A DNA stretch of 64,000 nucleotides from Plumapathes pennacea (lineage: Eukaryota > Cnidaria > Anthozoa > Antipatharia > Myriopathidae). Positions 32,291 to 46,412 of this stretch are shown here, piece by piece. Below the pieces are notes generated by a model. It was not told where the DNA came from, searched no databases, and worked only from the letters and a program-made list of their open reading frames with translations. Positions within the stretch are counted from its first letter, which is position 1; each line of letters opens with the position of its first letter. The DNA lies in assembly GCA_964036295.1 (NCBI GenBank), contig OZ038467.1:4395001-4459000 (forward strand), read 5' to 3'. The position numbers and the translations under genes were made by a program.

Positions 32291-35200
32291 TTCACTCGAA
32301 AGGTGTGATGAATTAATTAGTGCATGATTTGCTGTAATTTGCTGTAATTTCTCACGACGCGCGCGCTAAAAGTTTACAAAAACTATGCAAACTCCATCGG
32401 CATAGTCCCAGGAACGTTTCCTGAAAGTTTCATGCGATTCTGAGATGGTTGAAAAATCTTGGATTTTTGACAAAATACTAAGGCTATAGCACAGGGTTTT
32501 TTGCCGATTTTGACCAAAAATTGAAAACTCTTGAAACTTTCAGGAAACCTTCCTTGGACTATAAGAAGACTTTTTGCAATACATTTGCCTTATCTATCTT
32601 GATCCGTTGCCGAGATATAGCAGCTTAACTCGAAAGGTGTGATGAATTAATTAGTGCATGATTAGCTGTAATTTCTCACGACGCGTGCGCTAAAACTTTA
32701 CAAAAACTATGCAAACTCCATCGGCATAGTCCCAGGAATGTTTCCTGAAAGTTTCATGCGATTCTGAGATGGTTGAAAAATCTTGGAATTTTGACAAAAT
32801 ACTAAGGCTATAGCACAGGGTTTTTTGCCGATTTTGACCAAAAATTGAAAACTCTTGAAACTTTCAGGAAACCTTCCTTGGACTATAAGAAGACTTTTTG
32901 CAATACATTTGCCTTATCTATCTTGATCCGTTGCCGAGATATAGCAGCTTAACTCGAAAGGTGTGATGAATTAATTACTGCATGATTTGCTGTAATTTGC
33001 TGTAATTTCTCACGACGCGTGCGCTAAAAGTTTACAAAAACTATGCAAACTCCATCGGCATAGTCCCAGGAATGTTTCCTGAAAGTTTCATGCGATTCTG
33101 AGATGGTTGAAAAATCTTGGAATTTTGACAAAATACTAAGGCTATAGCACAGGGTTTTTTGCCGATTTTGACAAAAAATTGAAAACTCTTGAATCTTTCA
33201 GTTAACCTTCCTTGGACTATAAGAAGACTTTTTGCAATACATTTACCTTATCTATCTTGATCCGTTGCCGAGATATAGCAGCTTAACTCGAAAGGTGTGA
33301 TGAATTAATTAGTGCAGGAATTGCTGTAATTTCTCACAACGCGTGCGCTAAAAGTTTACAAAAACTATGCAAAGTCCGTCGGCATAGTCCCAGGAACGTT
33401 TCCTGAAAGTTTCATGCGATTCTGAGATGGTTGAAAAATCTTGGAATTTTGACAAAATACTAAGGCTATAGCACAGGGTTTTTTTGCCGATTTTGACCAA
33501 AAATTGAAAACTCTTGAAACTTTCAGGAAACCTTCCTTGGACTATAAGAAGACTTTTTGCAATACATTTGCTATATCTATCTTGATCCGTTGCCGAGATA
33601 TAGCAGCTTAACTCGAAAGGTGTGATGAATTAATTAGTGCATGATTTGCTGTAATTTGCTGTAATTTCTCACGACGCGCGCGCTAAAAGTTTACAAAAAC
33701 TATGCAAACTCCGTCGGCATAGTCCCAGGAACGTTTCCTGAAAGTTTCATGCGATTCTGAGATGGTTGAAAAATCTTGGAATTTTGACAAAATACTAAGG
33801 CTATAGCACAGGGTTTTTTTGCCGATTTTGACCAAAAATTGAAAACTCTTGAAACTTTCAGGAAACCTTCCTTGGACTATAAGAAGACTTTTTGCAATAC
33901 ATTTACCTTATCTATCTTCATCCGTTGCCGAGATATAGCAGCTTAACTCGAAAAGTGTGATGAATTAATTAGTGCAGGATTTGCTGTAATTTGCTGTAAT
34001 TTCTCACGACGCGCGCGCTAAAAGTTTACAAAAACTATGCAAACTCCGTCGGCATAGTCCCAGGAACGTTTCCTGAAAGTTTCATGCGATTCTGAGATGG
34101 TTGAAAAATCTTGGAATTTTGACAAAATACTAAGGCTATAGCACAAGGTTTTTTGCCGATTTTGACCAAAAATTGAAAACTCTTGAAACTTTCAGGAAAC
34201 CTTCCTTGGACTATAAGAAGACTTTTTGCAATACATTTGCCTTATCTATCTTGATCCGTTGCCGAGATATAGCAGCTTAACTCGAAAGGTGTGATGAATT
34301 AATTAGTGCATGATTTGCTGTAATTTGCTGTATATTCTCGCGACGCTTGCGCTAAAAGTTTACAAAAACTATGCAAACTCCGTCGGCATAGTCCCAGGAA
34401 CGTTTCCTGAAAGTTTCATGCGATTCTGAGATGGTTGAAAAATCTTGGAATTTTGACAAAATACTAAGGCTATAGCACAGGGTTTTTTGCCGATTTTGAC
34501 CAAAAATTGAAAACTCTTCAAACTTTCAGTTAACCTTCCTTGGACTATAAGAAGACTTTTTGCAATACATTTGCCATATCTATCTTGAATCGTTGCCGAG
34601 ATATAGCAGCTTAACTCGGAAGGTGTGATGAATTAATTAGTGCATGATTTGCTGTAATTTGCTGTAATTTCTCACGACGCGCGCGCTAAAAGTTTACAAA
34701 AACTATGCAAACTCCGTCGGCATAGTCCCAGGAACGTTTCCTGAAAGTTTCATGCGATTCTGAGATGGTTGAAAAATCTTGGATTTTCGACAAAATACTA
34801 AGGCTATAGCACAGGGTTTTCTGCCGATTTTGACCAAAAATTGAAAACTCTTGAAACTTTCAGGAAACCTTCCTTGGACTATAAGAAGACTCTTTGCAAT
34901 ACATTTACCTTATCTATCTTGATCCGTTGCCGAGATATAGCAGCTTAACTCGGAAGGTGTGATGAATTAATTAGTGCATGATTTGCTGTAATTTGCTGTA
35001 ATTTCTCACGACGCGTGCGCTAAAAGTTTACAAAAACTATGCAAACTCCATCGGCATAGTCCCAGGAACGTTTCCTGAAAGTTTCATGCGATTCTGAGAT
35101 GGTTGAAAAATCTTGGAATTTTGACAAAATACTAAGGCTATAGCACAGGGTTTTTTGCCGATTTTGACCAAAAATTGAAAACTCTTCAAACTTTCAGTTA

Positions 35201-35399
35201 ACCTTCCTTGGACTATAAGAAGACTTTTTGCAATACATTTGCCATATCTATCTTGAACCGTTGCCGAGATATAGCAGCTTAACTCGGAAGGTGTGATGAA
35301 TTAATTACTGCATGATTTGCTGTAATTTGCTGTAATTTCTCACGACGCGCGCGCTAAAAGTTTACAAAAATTATGCAAACTCCGTCGGCATAGTCCCAG

Positions 35400-38300
35400 G
35401 AACGTTTCCTGAAAGTTTCATGCGATTCTGAGATGGTTGAAAAATCTTGGATTTTCGACAAAATACTAAGGCTATAGCACAGGGTTTTCTGCCGATTTTG
35501 ACCAAAAATTGAAAACTCTTGAAACTTTCAGGAAACCTTCCTTGGACTATAAGAAGACTCTTTGCAATACATTTACCTTATCTATCTTGATCCGTTGCCG
35601 AGATATAGCAGCTTAACTCGAAAGGTGTGATGAATTAATTAGTGCATGATTTGCTGTAATTTGCTGTAATTTCTCACGACGCGCGCGCTAAAACTTTACA
35701 AAAACTATGCAAACTCCGTCGGCATAGTCCCAGGAACGTTTCCTGAAAGTTTCATGCGATTCTGAGATGGTTGAGAAATCTTGGATTTTCGACAAAATAC
35801 TAAAGCTATAGCACAGGGTTTTTTGCCGATTTTGACCAAAAATTGAAAACTTTTGAAACTTTCAGGAAACCTTCCTTGGACTATAAGAAGACTTTTCGCA
35901 ATACATTTGCCTTATCTATCTTGATCCGTTGCCGAGATATAGCAGCTTAACTCGAAAGGTGTGATGAATTAATTAGTGCATGATTTGCTGTAATTTCTCA
36001 CGACGCGTGCGCTAAAAGTTTACAAAAACTATGCAAACTCCATCGGCATAGTCCCAGGAACGTTTCCTGAAAGTTTCATGCGATTCTGAGATGGTTGAAA
36101 AATCTTGGAATTTTGACAAAATACTAAGGCTATAGCACAGGGTTTTTTGCCGATTTTGACCAAAAATTGAAAACTCTTGAAACTTTCAGGAAACCTTCCT
36201 TGGACTATAAGAAGACTTTTTGCAATACATTTACCTTATCTATCTTGATCCGTTGCCGAGATATAGCAGCTTAACTCGAAAGGTGTGATGAATTAATTAC
36301 TGCATGATTTGCTGTAATTTGCTGTAATTTCTCACGACGCGTGCGCTAAAAGTTTACAAAAACTATGCAAACTCCATCGGCATAGTCCCAGGAACGTTTC
36401 CTGAAAGTTTCATGCGATTCTGAGATGGTTGAAAAATCTTGGAATTTTGACAAAATACTAAGGCTATAGCACAGGGTTTTCTGCCGATTTTGACCAAAAA
36501 TTGAAAACTCTTGAAACTTTCAGGAATCCTTCTTTGGACTATAAGAAGACTTTTTGCAATACATTTGCCTTATCTATCTTGATCCGTTGCCGAGATATAA
36601 CAGCTTAACTCGAAAGGTGTGATGAATTAATTAGTGCATGATTTGCTGTAATTTCTCACGACGCGTGCGCTAAAAGTTTACAAAAATTATGCAAACTTTA
36701 TCGGCATAGTCCCAGGAACGTTTCCTGAAAGTTTCATGCGATTCTGAGATGGTTGAAAAATCTTGGAATTTTGACAAAATACTAAGGCTATAGCACAGGG
36801 TTTTTGCCGATTTTGACCAAAAATTGAAAACTCTTGAAACTTTCAGGAAACCTTCCTTGGACTATAAGAAGACTTTTTGCAATACATTTGCCTTATCTAT
36901 CTTGATCCGTTGCCGAGATATAGCAGCTTAACTCGAAAGGTGTGATGAATTAATTAGTGCATGATTTGCTGTAATTTGCTGTAATTTCTCACGGCGCGCG
37001 CGCTAAAAGTTTACAAAAACTATGCAAACTCCATCGGCATAGTCCCAGGAACGTTTCCTGAAAGTTTCATGCGATTCTGAGATGGTTGAAAAATCTTGGA
37101 ATTTTGACAAAATACTAAGGCTATAGCACAGGGTTTTTGCCGATTTTGACCAAAAATTGAAAACTCTTGAAACTTTCAGGAAACCTTCCTTGGACTATAA
37201 GAAGACTTTCTGCAATACATTTGCTATATCTATCTTGATCCGTTGCAGAGATATAGCAGCTTAACTCGAAAGGTGTGATGAATTAATTAGTGCATGATTT
37301 GCTGTAATTTGCTGTAATTTCTCACGACGCGCGCGCTAAAAGTTTACAAAAACTATGCAAACTCCATCGGCATAGTCCCAGGAACGTTTCCTGAAAGTTT
37401 CATGCGATTCTGAGATGGTTGAAAAATCTTGGAATTTTGACAAAATACTAAGGCTATAGCACAGGGTTTTTTGCCGATTTTGACCAAAAATTGAAAACTC
37501 TTGAAACTTTCAGTTAACCTTTTTTGGACTATAAGAAGACTTTTTGCAATACATTTGCCTTATCTATCTTGATCCGTTGCCGAGATATAGCAGCTTAACT
37601 CGAAAGGTGTGATGAATTAATTAGTGCATGATTTGCTGTAATTTGCTGTAATTTCTCACGACGCGTACGCTAAAAGTTTACAAAAACTATGCAAACTCCA
37701 TCGGCATAGTCCCAGGAACGTTTCCTGAAAGTTTCATGCGATTCTGAGATGGTTGAAAAATCTTGGATTTTCGACAAAATACTAAGGCTATAGCACAGGG
37801 TTTTCTGCCGATTTTGACCAAAAATTGAAAACTCTTGAAACTTTCAGGAAACCTTCCTTGGACTATAAGAAGACTCTTTGCAATACATTTACCTTATCTA
37901 TCTTGATCCGTTGCCGAGATATAGCAGCTTAACTCGAAAGGTGTGATGAATTAATTAGTGCATGATTTGCTGTAATTTGCTGTAATTTCTCACGACGCGC
38001 GCGCTAAAACTTTACAAAAACTATGCAAACTCCGTCGGCATAGTCCCAGGAACGTTTCCTGAAAGTTTCATGCGATTCTGAGATGGTTGAGAAATCTTGG
38101 ATTTTCGACAAAATACTAAAGCTATAGCACAGGGTTTTTTGCCGATTTTGACCAAAAATTGAAAACTTTTGAAACTTTCAGGAAACCTTCCTTGGACTAT
38201 AAGAAGACTTTTCGCAATACATTTGCCTTATCTATCTTGATCCGTTGCCGAGATATAGCAGCTTAACTCGAAAGGTGTGATGAATTAATTAGTGCATGAT

Positions 38301-40080
38301 TTGCTGTAATTTCTCACGACGCGTGCGCTAAAAGTTTACAAAAACTATGCAAACTCCATCGGCATAGTCCCAGGAACGTTTCCTGAAAGTTTCATGCGAT
38401 TCTGAGATGGTTGAAAAATCTTGGAATTTTGACAAAATACTAAGGCTATAGCACAGGGTTTTTTGCCGATTTTGACCAAAAATTGAAAACTCTTGAAACT
38501 TTCAGGAAACCTTCCTTGGACTATAAGAAGACTTTTTGCAATACATTTACCTTATCTATCTTGATCCGTTGCCGAGATATAGCAGCTTAACTCGAAAGGT
38601 GTGATGAATTAATTACTGCATGATTTGCTGTAATTTGCTGTAATTTCTCACGACGCGTGCGCTAAAAGTTTACAAAAACTATGCAAACTCCATCGGCATA
38701 GTCCCAGGAACGTTTCCTGAAAGTTTCATGCGATTCTGAGATGGTTGAAAAATCTTGGAATTTTGACAAAATACTAAGGCTATAGCACAGGGTTTTTTGC
38801 CGATTTTGACCAAAAATTGAAAACTCTTGAAACTTTCAGGAATCCTTCTTTGGACTATAAGAAGACTTTTTGCAATACATTTGCCTTATCTATCTTGATC
38901 CGTTGCCGAGATATAACAGCTTAACTCGAAAGGTGTGATGAATTAATTAGTGCATGATTTGCTGTAATTTCTCACGACGCGTGCGCTAAAAGTTTACAAA
39001 AATTATGCAAACTTTATCGGCATAGTCCCAGGAACGTTTCCTGAAAGTTTCATGCGATTCTGAGATGGTTGAAAAATCTTGGAATTTTGACAAAATACTA
39101 AGGCTATAGCACAGGGTTTTTGCCGATTTTGACCAAAAATTGAAAACTCTTGAAACTTTCAGGAAACCTTCCTTGGACTATAAGAAGACTTTTTGCAATA
39201 CATTTGCCTTATCTATCTTGATCCGTTGCCGAGATATAGCAGCTTAACTCGAAAGGTGTGATGAATTAATTAGTGCATGATTTGCTGTAATTTGCTGTAA
39301 TTTCTCACGGCGCGCGCGCTAAAAGTTTACAAAAACTATGCAAACTCCATCGGCATAGTCCCAGGAACGTTTCCTGAAAGTTTCATGCGATTCTGAGATG
39401 GTTGAAAAATCTTGGAATTTTGACAAAATACTAAGGCTATAGCACAGGGTTTTTGCCGATTTTGACCAAAAATTGAAAACTCTTGAAACTTTCAGGAAAC
39501 CTTCCTTGGACTATAAGAAGACTTTCTGCAATACATTTGCTATATCTATCTTGATCCGTTGCAGAGATATAGCAGCTTAACTCGAAAGGTGTGATGAATT
39601 AATTAGTGCATGATTTGCTGTAATTTGCTGTAATTTCTCACGACGCGCGCGCTAAAAGTTTACAAAAACTATGCAAACTCCATCGGCATAGTCCCAGGAA
39701 CGTTTCCTGAAAGTTTCATGCGATTCTGAGATGGTTGAAAAATCTTGGAATTTTGACAAAATACTAAGGCTATAGCACAGGGTTTTTTGCCGATTTTGAC
39801 CAAAAATTGAAAACTCTTGAAACTTTCAGTTAACCTTCCTTGGACTATAAGAAGACTTTTTGCAATACATTTGCCTTATCTATCTTGATCCGTTGCCGAG
39901 ATATAGCAGCTTAACTCGAAAGGTGTGATGAATTAATTAGTGCATGATTTGCTGTAATTTGCTGTAATTTCTCACGACGCGTACGCTAAAAGTTTACAAA
40001 AACTATGCAAACTCCATCGGCATAGTCCCAGGAACGTTTCCTGAAAGTTTCATGCGATTCTGAGATGGTTGAAAAATCTT
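35400..40080. repeat. Higher-order repeat: 2316-bp (seven-monomer) block duplicated
   Basis: Rare variants recur exactly 2316 bp apart: CTAAAACTTTAC (35694/38010 anchor), CAGGAATCCTTCTTTGG (36521/38837), a GGCGCGCGCG variant, GCAGAGATATAGC and GCGTACGCTAAAA. Block one is about 35400-37760 and block two about 37716-40080, with only scattered substitutions between them. Confidence 0.9.
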
Positions 40081-40277
40081 GGAATTTTGACAAAATACTA
40101 AGGCTATAGCACAGGGTTTTTTGCCGATTTTGACCAAAAATTGAAAACTCTTGAAACTTTCAGGAATCCTTCTTTGGACTATAAGAAGACTTTTTGCAAT
40201 ACATTTGCCTTATCTATCTTGATCCGTTGCCGAGATATAGCAGCTTAACTCGAAAGATGTGATGAATTAATTAATAA

Positions 40278-40423
40278 TGGTAATAGGACTGAGTGGAGTC
40301 CGATTCGGTCTGTAATCATACGAGTGATTACGAAATCGGACGACCGCGCTTCGCGGGAGTCTGATTTCGTAATCACGAGTATGATTACAGACCGACATCG
40401 GACGACACGAAGTCTTCTTACCA
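40278..40423. mobile_element. 146-bp palindromic MITE
   Basis: Almost the whole element is one inverted repeat. It begins TGGTAATAGGACT and ends AGTCTTCTTACCA; the inner arms are GTCTGTAATCAT and its inverse, GATTACGAAATC and its inverse, with a short GC-rich centre (CGCGCTTCGCGG). It is flanked by ATTAAT-like sequence on both sides and lies against the larger element at 40428. Confidence 0.75.
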
Positions 40424-40427
40424 ATTA

Positions 40428-41451
40428 ATCATAAATATTACAATTTCTGAGAATGAAATTATCATATAGCTTCAGCGTCTTCTCCTGTACTATACATAAA
40501 AACAAAGCATCAAGAAGTACTTCATCGCCGATCTATTTTAACACGCGCGTACACACGGTTCGGCGTTTGTAAACACGCCGCTTGTTCGTAGTTATCTAGC
40601 TCTCAGTTATATCAACTTAAAATACTTGAGAGAAAGAAGAAGCTAATTTACCCAATGATTTGAGTTGAATGCGGATTTTTGAAGTAAAAGTAAAAAATGT
40701 GTAAGTTCTTTACACTCAGTAAAAATCAGTAAACCCATCACGAACTCACAAATTGAAAGACAGTTTATTTCGACTTTTCAGGTTTACATTTTTTAACATA
40801 ACAGGTACTTTGAAACTCAGAATACTAGTTTATTTTTTTCACAGAAGTTTACTCCAAAGCATTCAAAGGAAATACTAAAGACTGAAAAAATCTGTATCTT
40901 AGCGGGTCGGCACAGCAATTACAAACTTACCGATTTCTTGACGGCTTAATTTTCCAGGAGCGTTTGTCCATCACAGTCCATCACAACAAAGTTAAGTTTC
41001 TTCCATGATTTTGAAATGAATTAACGACGTTCATTGACATTGGCCGAGCCGTAAGTTTCGGAGTGTCTATAGCACAGCATGCTGGCGATGTCGTGAACTA
41101 AACAAACGCGCCCGACCGGCGAAAATTTCCTGTCTTCTTTCGTTACATAGTGACTGTTCACGTTCTTTGATTGACCACAAGCTGTTCCTTGCATGTTAAG
41201 TTGTCCAAGAATTAACAAAATTTGCCTTTCGAGAAGCCACAAACTCACACCGGCAATCGAGTTTTCCACTGAAAATCAGTGTAACGCTGATTGGTGCATT
41301 TAAATTTCACTCTTGCTTATGATTGGCCAAGCCAACTGTCCGATTACAGAACAAAGAAGTATCCGATTACAGAACAATAGGTGTCCAATTAATGATTAAT
41401 CGGGGGGGTTTATGAACCAATCACATTCGAGGAAATTGTAATATTTATGAT
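40428..41451. mobile_element. TA-flanked non-autonomous element, Tc1/mariner-like
   Basis: The left end ATCATAAATATTACAATTTC is exactly inverted at the right end, and TA stands on both sides (40426-40427 and 41452-41453). Removing the element restores the normal monomer sequence AATTAATTAGTGCATG. The 1.02 kb interior has a minus-strand frame without an ATG start (41021-41269) and no transposase I can recognise. Confidence 0.8.
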
Positions 41452-42239
41452 TAGTGCATGATTTGCTGTAATTTCTCAAGACGCGTGCGCTAAAAGTTTA
41501 CAAAAACTATGCAAACTCCATCGGCATAGTCCCAGGAACGTTTCCTGAAAGTTTCATGCGATTCTGAGATGGTTGAAAAATCTTGGATTTTTGACAAAAT
41601 ACTAAGGCTATAGCACAGGGTTTTTTGCCGATTTTGACCAAAAATTGAAAACTCTTGAAACTTTCAGGAAACCTTCCTTGGACTATAAGAAGACTTTTTG
41701 CAATACATTAACCTTATCTATCTTGATCCGTTGCCGAGATATAGCAGCTTAACTCGGAAGGTGTGATGAATTAATTAGTGCATGATTTGCTGTAATTTGC
41801 TGTACTTTCTCACGACGCGTGCGCTAAAAGTTTACAAAAACTATGCAAACTCCGTCGGCATAGTCCCAGGAACGTTTCCTGAAAGTTTCATGCGATTCTG
41901 AGATGGTTGAAAAATCTTGGATTTTTGACAAAATACTAAGGCTATAGCACAGGGTTTTTTGCCGATTTTGACCAAAAATTGAAAACTCTTGAAACTTTCA
42001 GGAAACCTTCCTTGGATTATAAGAAGACTTTTTGCAATACATTTACCTTATCTATCTTCATCCGTTGCCGAGATATAGCAGCTTAACTCGAAAGGTGTGA
42101 TGAATTAATTAGTGCATAATTTGCTGCAATTTGCTGTAATTTCTCACGACGCGCGCGCTAAAAGTTTACAAAAACTATGCAAACTCCGTCGGCATAGTCC
42201 CAGGAACGTTTCCTGAAAGTTTCACGCGATTCTGAGATG

Positions 42240-44240
42240 GTTGAAAAATCTTGGAATTTTGACAAAATACTAAGGCTATAGCACAGGGTTTTTTGCCGAT
42301 TTTGACCAAAAATTGAAAACTCTTGAAACTTTCAGGAAACCTTCCTTGGACTATAAGAAGACTTTTTGCAATACATTCACCTTATCTATCTTGATCCGTT
42401 GCCGAGATATAGCAGCTTAACTCGAAAGGTGTGATGAATTAATTAGTGCATGATTTGCTGTAATTTGCTGTAATTTCTCACGGCGCGCGCGCTAAAAGTT
42501 TACAAAAACTATGCAAACTCCATCGGCATAGTCCCAGGAACGTTTCCTGAAAGTTTCATGCGATTCTGAGATGGTTGAAAAATCTTGGAATTTTGACAAA
42601 ATACTAAGGCTATAGCACAGGGTTTTTGCCGATTTTGACCAAAAATTGAAAACTCTTGAAACTTTCAGGAAACCTTCCTTGGACTATAAGAAGACTTTCT
42701 GCAATACATTTGCCTTATCTATCTTGATCCGTTGCCGAGATATAGCAGCTTAACTCGAAAGGTGTGATGAATTAATTAGTGCATGATTTGCTGTAATTTC
42801 TCAAGACGCGCGCGCTAAAAGTTTGCAAAAACTATGCAAACTCCATCGGCATAGTCCCAAGAACGTTTCCTGAAAGTGTCATGCGATTCTGAGATGGTTT
42901 AAAAATAATCGAATTTTGACAAACTACTAAGGCACAGGGTTTTTTGCCGATTTTGACCAAAAATTGAAAACTCTTGAAACTTTCAGGAAACCTTCCTTGG
43001 ACTATAAGAAGACTTTTTGCAATACATTTGCCTATCTATCTTGATCCGTTGCCGAGATATAGCAGCTTAACTCGAAAGGTGTGATGAATTAATTACTGCA
43101 TGATTTGCTGTAATTTGCTGTAATTTCTCACGACCCGTGCGCTGAAAGTTTACAAAAACTATGCAAACTCCATCGGCATAGTCCCAGGAACGTTTCCTGA
43201 AAGTTTCATGCGATTCTGAGATGGTTGAAAAATCTTGGAATTTTGACAAAATACTAAGGCTATAGCACAGGGTTTTTTTCCGATTTTGACCAAAAATTGA
43301 AAACTCTTGAAACTTTCAGGAAACCTTCCTTGGACTATAAGAAGACTTTTTGCAATACATTCACCTTATCTATCTTGATCCGTTGCCGAGATATAGCAGC
43401 TTAACTCGAAAGGTGTGATGAATTAATTAGTGCATGATTTGCTGTAATTTGCTGTAATTTCTCACGGCGCGCGCGCTAAAAGTTTACAAAAACTATGCAA
43501 ACTCCATCGGCATAGTCCCAGGAACGTTTCCTGAAAGTTTCATGCGATTCTGAGATGGTTGAAAAATCTTGGAATTTTGACAAAATACTAAGGCTATAGC
43601 ACAGGGTTTTTGCCGATTTTGACCAAAAATTGAAAACTCTTGAAACTTTCAGGAAACCTTCCTTGGACTATAAAAAGACTTTCTGCAATACATTTGCCTT
43701 ATCTATCTTGATCCGTTGCCGAGATATAGCAGCTTAACTCGAAAGGTGTGATGAATTAATTAGTGCATGATTTGCTGTAATTTGCTGTAATTTCTCAAGA
43801 CGCGCGCGCTAAAAGTTTGCAAAAACTATGCAAACTGCATCGGCATAGTCCCAAGAACGTTTCCTGAAAGTGTCATGCGATTCTGAGATGGTTTAAAAAT
43901 ATTCGAATTTTGACAAACTACTAAGGCACAGGGTTTTTTGCCGATTTTGACCAAAAATTGAAAACTCTTGAAACTTTCAGGAAACCTTCCTTGGACTATA
44001 AGAAGACTTTTTGCAATAAATTTGCCTATCTATCTTGATCCGTTGCCGAGATATAGCAGCTTAACTCGAAAGGTGTGATGAATTAATTACTGCATGATTT
44101 GCTGTAATTTGCTGTAATTTCTCACGACCCGTGCGCTGAAAGTTTACAAAAACTATGCAAACTCCATCGGCATAGTCCCAGGAACGTTTCCTGAAAGTTT
44201 CATGCGATTCTGAGATGGTTGAAAAATCTTGGAATTTTGA
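42240..44240. repeat. Higher-order repeat: three-monomer (about 0.99 kb) block duplicated
   Basis: A monomer lacking CTATAG before GCACAGGG, and the CACGACCCGTGCGCTGAAAG variant, each appear twice about 994 bp apart (for example 43067-43249 and 44061-44243 match). Confidence 0.85.
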
Positions 44241-46412
44241 CAAAATACTAAGGCTATAGCACAGGGTTTTTTGCCGATTTTGACCAAAAATTGAAAACTC
44301 TTGAAACTTTCAGGAAACCTTCCTTGCACTATAAGAAGACTTTCTGCAATACGTTTGCTCTATGTATCTTGATCCGTTGCCGAGATATAGCAGCTTAACT
44401 CGAAAGGTGTGATGAATTAATTAGTGCATGATTTGCTGTAATTTGCTGTAATTTCTCACGACGCGCGCGCTAAAAGTTTACAAAAACTATGCAAACTCCA
44501 TCGGCATAGTCCCAGGAACGTTTCCTGAAAGTTTCATGCGATTCTGAGATGGTTTAAAAATCTTGGAATTTTGACAAACTACTAAGGCTATAGCACAGGG
44601 TTTTTTGCCGATTTTGACCAAAAATTGAAAACTCTTGAAACCTTCAGGAAACCTTCCTTGGACTATAAGAAGACTTTTTGCAATACATTTGCCTATCTAT
44701 CTTCATCCGTTGCCGAGATATAGCAGCTTAACTCGAAAGGTGTGATGAATTAATTAGTGCATGATTTGCTGTAATTTGCTGTAATTTCTCACGACGCGCG
44801 CGCTAAAAGTTTACAAAAGCTATGCAAACTCCATCGGCATAGTCCCAGGAACGTTTCCTGAAAGTTTCATGCGATTCTGAGATGGTTGAAAAATCTTGGA
44901 ATTTTGACAAAATACTAAGGCTATAGCACAGGGTTTTTTGCCGATTTTGACCAAAAATTGAAAACTCTTGAAACTTTCAGGAAACCTTCCTTGGACTATA
45001 AGAAGACTTTCTGCAATACATTTGCTATATCTATCTTGATCCGTTGCCGAGATATAGCAGCTTAACTCGAAAGGTGTGATGAATTAATTAGTGCATGATT
45101 TGCTGTAATTTGCTGTAATTTCTCACGACGCGCGCGCTAAAAGTTTACAAAAACTATGCAAACTCCGTCGGCATAGTCCCAGGAACGTTTCCTGAAAGTT
45201 TCATGCGATTCTGAGATGGTTGAGAAATCTTGGAATTTTGACAAAATACTAAGGCTATAGCACAGGGTTTTTTGCCGATTTTGACCAAAAATTGAAAACT
45301 CTTGAAACCTTCAGGAAACCTTCCTTGGACTATAAGAAGACTTTTTGCAATACATTTGCCTATCTATCTTCATCCGTTGCCGAGATATAGCAGCTTAACT
45401 CGAAAGGTGTGATGAATTAATTAGTGCATGATTTGCTGTAATTTGCTGTAATTTCTCACGACGCGCGCGCTAGAAGTTTACAAAAGCTATGCAAACTCCA
45501 TCGGCATAGTCCCAGGAACGTTTCCTGAAAGTTTCATGCGATTCTGAGATGGTTGAGAAATCTTGGAATTTTGACAAAATACTAAGGCTATAGCACAGGG
45601 TTTTTTGCCGATTTTGACCAAAAATTGAAAACTCTTGAAACTTTCAGGAAACCTTCCTTGGATTATAAGAAGACTTTTTGCAATACAATTGCCTTATTGA
45701 TCTTCACCCGTTGCCGAGATATAGCAGCTTAACTCGAAAGGTGTGATGAATTAATTAGTGCATGATTTGCTGTAATTTGCTGTAATTTCTCACGACGCGC
45801 GCGCTAAAAGTTTACAAAAATTATGCAAACTCCGTCGGCATAGTCCCAGGAACGTTTCCTGAAAGTTTCATGCGATTCTGAGATGGTTGAAAAATCTTGG
45901 AATTTTGACAAAATACTAAGGCTATAGCACAGGGTTTTTTGCCGATTTTGACCAAAAATTGAAAACTCTTGAAACTTTCAGGAAACCTTCCTTGGACTAT
46001 AAGAAGACTTTTTGCAATACATTTGCTTTATCTATCTCGATCCGTTGCCGAGATATAGCAGCTTAACTCGAAAGGTGTGATGAATTAATTACTGCATGCT
46101 TTGCTGTAATTTCTCACGACGCGCGCGCTAAAAGTTTACAAAAACTATGCAAACTCCGTCGGCTTAGTCCCAGGAACGTTTCCTGAAAGTTTCATGCGAT
46201 TCTGAGATGGTTGAAAAATCTTGGAATTTTGACAAAATACTAAGGCTATAGCACAGGGTTTTTTGCCGATTTTGACCAAAAATTGAAAACTCTTGAAACT
46301 TTCAGGAAACTTTCCTTGGACTATAAGAAGACTTTCTGCAATACATTTGCCTTATCTATCTTGATCCGTTGCCGAGATATAGCAGCTTAACTCGAAAGGT
46401 GTGATGAATTAA

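Noticed and set aside
41021-41269. 82-codon minus-strand frame in the TA-flanked element
   Set aside because: Starts with GTG rather than ATG, and I recognise no transposase or other domain; kept only as part of the element.
43067-44243. Identical 60-codon minus-strand frames 994 bp apart in the array
   Set aside because: They are produced by the monomer sequence itself and its higher-order duplication; no start context, splice signals or domain.
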